Shown here one piece after another: positions 22,839 to 23,769 of a stretch of DNA of 23,769 nt (positions are counted from its first letter, which is position 1; the number at the start of each line of letters is the position of its first letter). The DNA comes from an uncultured Desulfobulbaceae bacterium (lineage in GTDB: Bacteria > Desulfobacterota > Desulfobulbia > Desulfobulbales > Desulfobulbaceae), in the NCBI GenBank assembly GCA_945787305.1, contig CALZIH010000010.1, positions 1 through 23,769 of the forward strand. The letters are read 5' to 3'. The position numbers and the translations under genes are program-made. The notes beneath the pieces are model-generated. The model was not told the DNA's origin. It was given only the letters and a program-made list of their open reading frames with translations, and ran no database searches.

Positions 22839-23025
22839 AAGTAAGCTGAACAGTTTTCTCTGAACTACAGACGGGCCGAACTTCAATTGTATTTTTCAAG
22901 TCAACGTAAGCTGAATACATACAGGGCAATCAACATAAACCAACGTTTAACAAATAACCTGCTCAAAAGACTTACGGGTGCCTTACATCCTGAAACCCGG
23001 AACTTGAAACCATTTAGGCAAAATT

Positions 23026-23769
23026 ATGGGCGGACTTCTCACAGCATTGAATGCAGGCAAAACCAGCCTGGTAACCAACCAGAAATCCATCGAAATTGTT
23101 GGCAACAATATTGCCAACGTCAACACCGAGGGATATTCACGGCAACGGGCTGAACTTTCCCAGATACCCGCGGTAAATGTCGGTGATTTTTTTGTTGGCC
23201 AGGGCGTTACCGTCTCCGATGTATCCCGAGATTATGATGTCTTTATCAGCCGCCAGCTCCAGGAAAAATCAATTGCTTTTGGCGAGGAAAGCGGTAGATC
23301 AACCCCCCTGACCGAGCTGGAACGGATTTTTAATGTTTCCGACGAGAACCTCGCCTCGGAAATCGATAAATTCTTTGACGCCTGGCAACAATTAACCACG
23401 AACCCAAGCGGCCGGGTCGAACGGGACATGGTCATGCAGCGCGGACAACTGATGGGTGATGCCTTTCGTAACACCTATGACGAACTGGAAAATATCCGCA
23501 ATAATATAAACAACAAGATCGTCGCCAACATTACAGACATTAATGAAAAAACTTCTGAAATAGCCAAACTCAATGATCGAATTTATTTAGTGGAAATTTC
23601 GGGACAGTCGGCAAATGCCGCCCGTGACCAGCGGGACCTCCTGGTCGAAGACCTCTCCAAAACCCTAGGCGTTCAGACTTACACCGATAACCGGGGTATG
23701 CTCACCGTACAACTTCCGGGCGGCACGCCCCTGGTCCAGGGAAACTTCCACATGCCGATCAGCGCGGTA
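23026..23769 (+). CDS. flgK: Hook-filament junction protein FlgK, 3'-truncated
   Basis: FlgK (HAP1) is the first junction protein between hook and filament. The 248 codons visible are open to the right edge; the gene continues beyond it (the family is usually 450-650 aa or more). The N-terminus is diagnostic: GLLTALNAGKTSLVTNQKSI, then IVGNNIANVNTEGYSRQRAE, followed by VGQGVTVSDVSRDYD and the coiled segment with DIDKFFDAWQQL-like EIDKFFDAWQQLTTNP. Residues near 205-220 have SANAARDQRDLLVEDLSK. The ATG has only a weak AGG 7 bases upstream. FlgN, its chaperone, is encoded just upstream, and a sigma28 promoter leads it. Confidence 0.96.
   Translation, partial: MGGLLTALNAGKTSLVTNQKSIEIVGNNIANVNTEGYSRQRAELSQIPAVNVGDFFVGQGVTVSDVSRDYDVFISRQLQEKSIAFGEESGRSTPLTELERIFNVSDENLASEIDKFFDAWQQLTTNPSGRVERDMVMQRGQLMGDAFRNTYDELENIRNNINNKIVANITDINEKTSEIAKLNDRIYLVEISGQSANAARDQRDLLVEDLSKTLGVQTYTDNRGMLTVQLPGGTPLVQGNFHMPISAV

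Larger units (their letters stand above)
22514..23025. other. 512-base noncoding region between flgN and flgK
   Basis: No credible gene is seen; two short frames here (22655-22849 and 22887-23153) have no ribosome-binding site, and the second runs into flgK in another frame. The region holds a long imperfect inverted repeat (22625-22734), a small ACCC/GGGT hairpin at 22745-22756 followed by a short T-run, a strongly pyrimidine-rich stretch (about 22768-22820), a sigma28 promoter (22797-22824), a repeated 14-mer, and a flgK leader of about 190 bases containing the direct repeat GTAAGCTGAA at 22841-22850 and 22906-22915. Confidence 0.85.

Noticed and set aside
22655..22849. 64-residue open frame between flgN and flgK
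   Set aside because: It runs through the inverted repeat and the sigma28 promoter, has no ribosome-binding site and no protein-like composition.
22887..23153. 88-residue open frame ending inside flgK
   Set aside because: It overlaps the secure flgK start in another frame and has no ribosome-binding site.

Overview
The window is almost entirely one flagellar gene cluster. All 25 protein-coding genes lie on the + strand, and they cover roughly 90% of the sequence. Gene content and order (fliK-flgD-flgE, motAB, fliLMNOPQR, flhBAFG, fliA, flgFGAHIJ, flgMN, flgK) together with P- and L-ring genes indicate a Gram-negative bacterium with a polar-type flagellum, since flhF/flhG set flagellar pole and number. 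The sequence style and the mix of sigma54- and sigma28-type promoters fit Desulfobacterota (former Deltaproteobacteria), most likely a Desulfobulbales-like sulfate reducer. This is inference from protein flavour; no 16S or other marker is present.

Layout. Positions 3-3533 hold fliK (5' end cut off), flgD (hook cap) and flgE (hook), closed by a strong intrinsic terminator at 3557-3598. The 256-base gap that follows carries a textbook -24/-12 sigma54 promoter and a sigma70-like promoter in tandem. They lead into a tightly packed run from 3790 to about 9485: the stator motA-motB, fliL, the switch genes fliM-fliN, and the export-gate genes fliO-P-Q-R. Next come flhB-flhA (export gate and substrate switch), flhF-flhG (flagellar placement and number), fliA (sigma28) and a small membrane-anchored protein with a helix-turn-helix-like C-terminus (to 16152). 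Positions 16311-21164 hold the rod, P-ring and L-ring genes flgF, flgG, flgA, flgH, flgI and a short flgJ without a muramidase domain.

Late genes follow. A sigma28-type promoter (21172-21199) precedes an unrecognised gene, flgM (anti-sigma28) and flgN (chaperone). A 512-base noncoding region (22514-23025) then holds a roughly 110-base imperfect inverted repeat, a duplicated 14-mer and a second sigma28-type promoter with the same unusual 16-base spacing. It precedes flgK, which runs off the window end.

How the parts work together: basal-body, export and stator genes plus fliA appear to be expressed first, at least partly from sigma54. FlgM should hold FliA until hook completion, which FliK and FlhB control. 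FliA then drives the flgM-flgN and flgK units. The points most worth checking are the structured flgN-flgK region, an FlhB with NPTR instead of NPTH, a FliM without the usual GGxG motif, a PomAB-like (probably sodium-driven) stator lacking a conserved acidic cluster, and two small unrecognised genes in conserved-looking positions. I found no clearly new multi-gene system.
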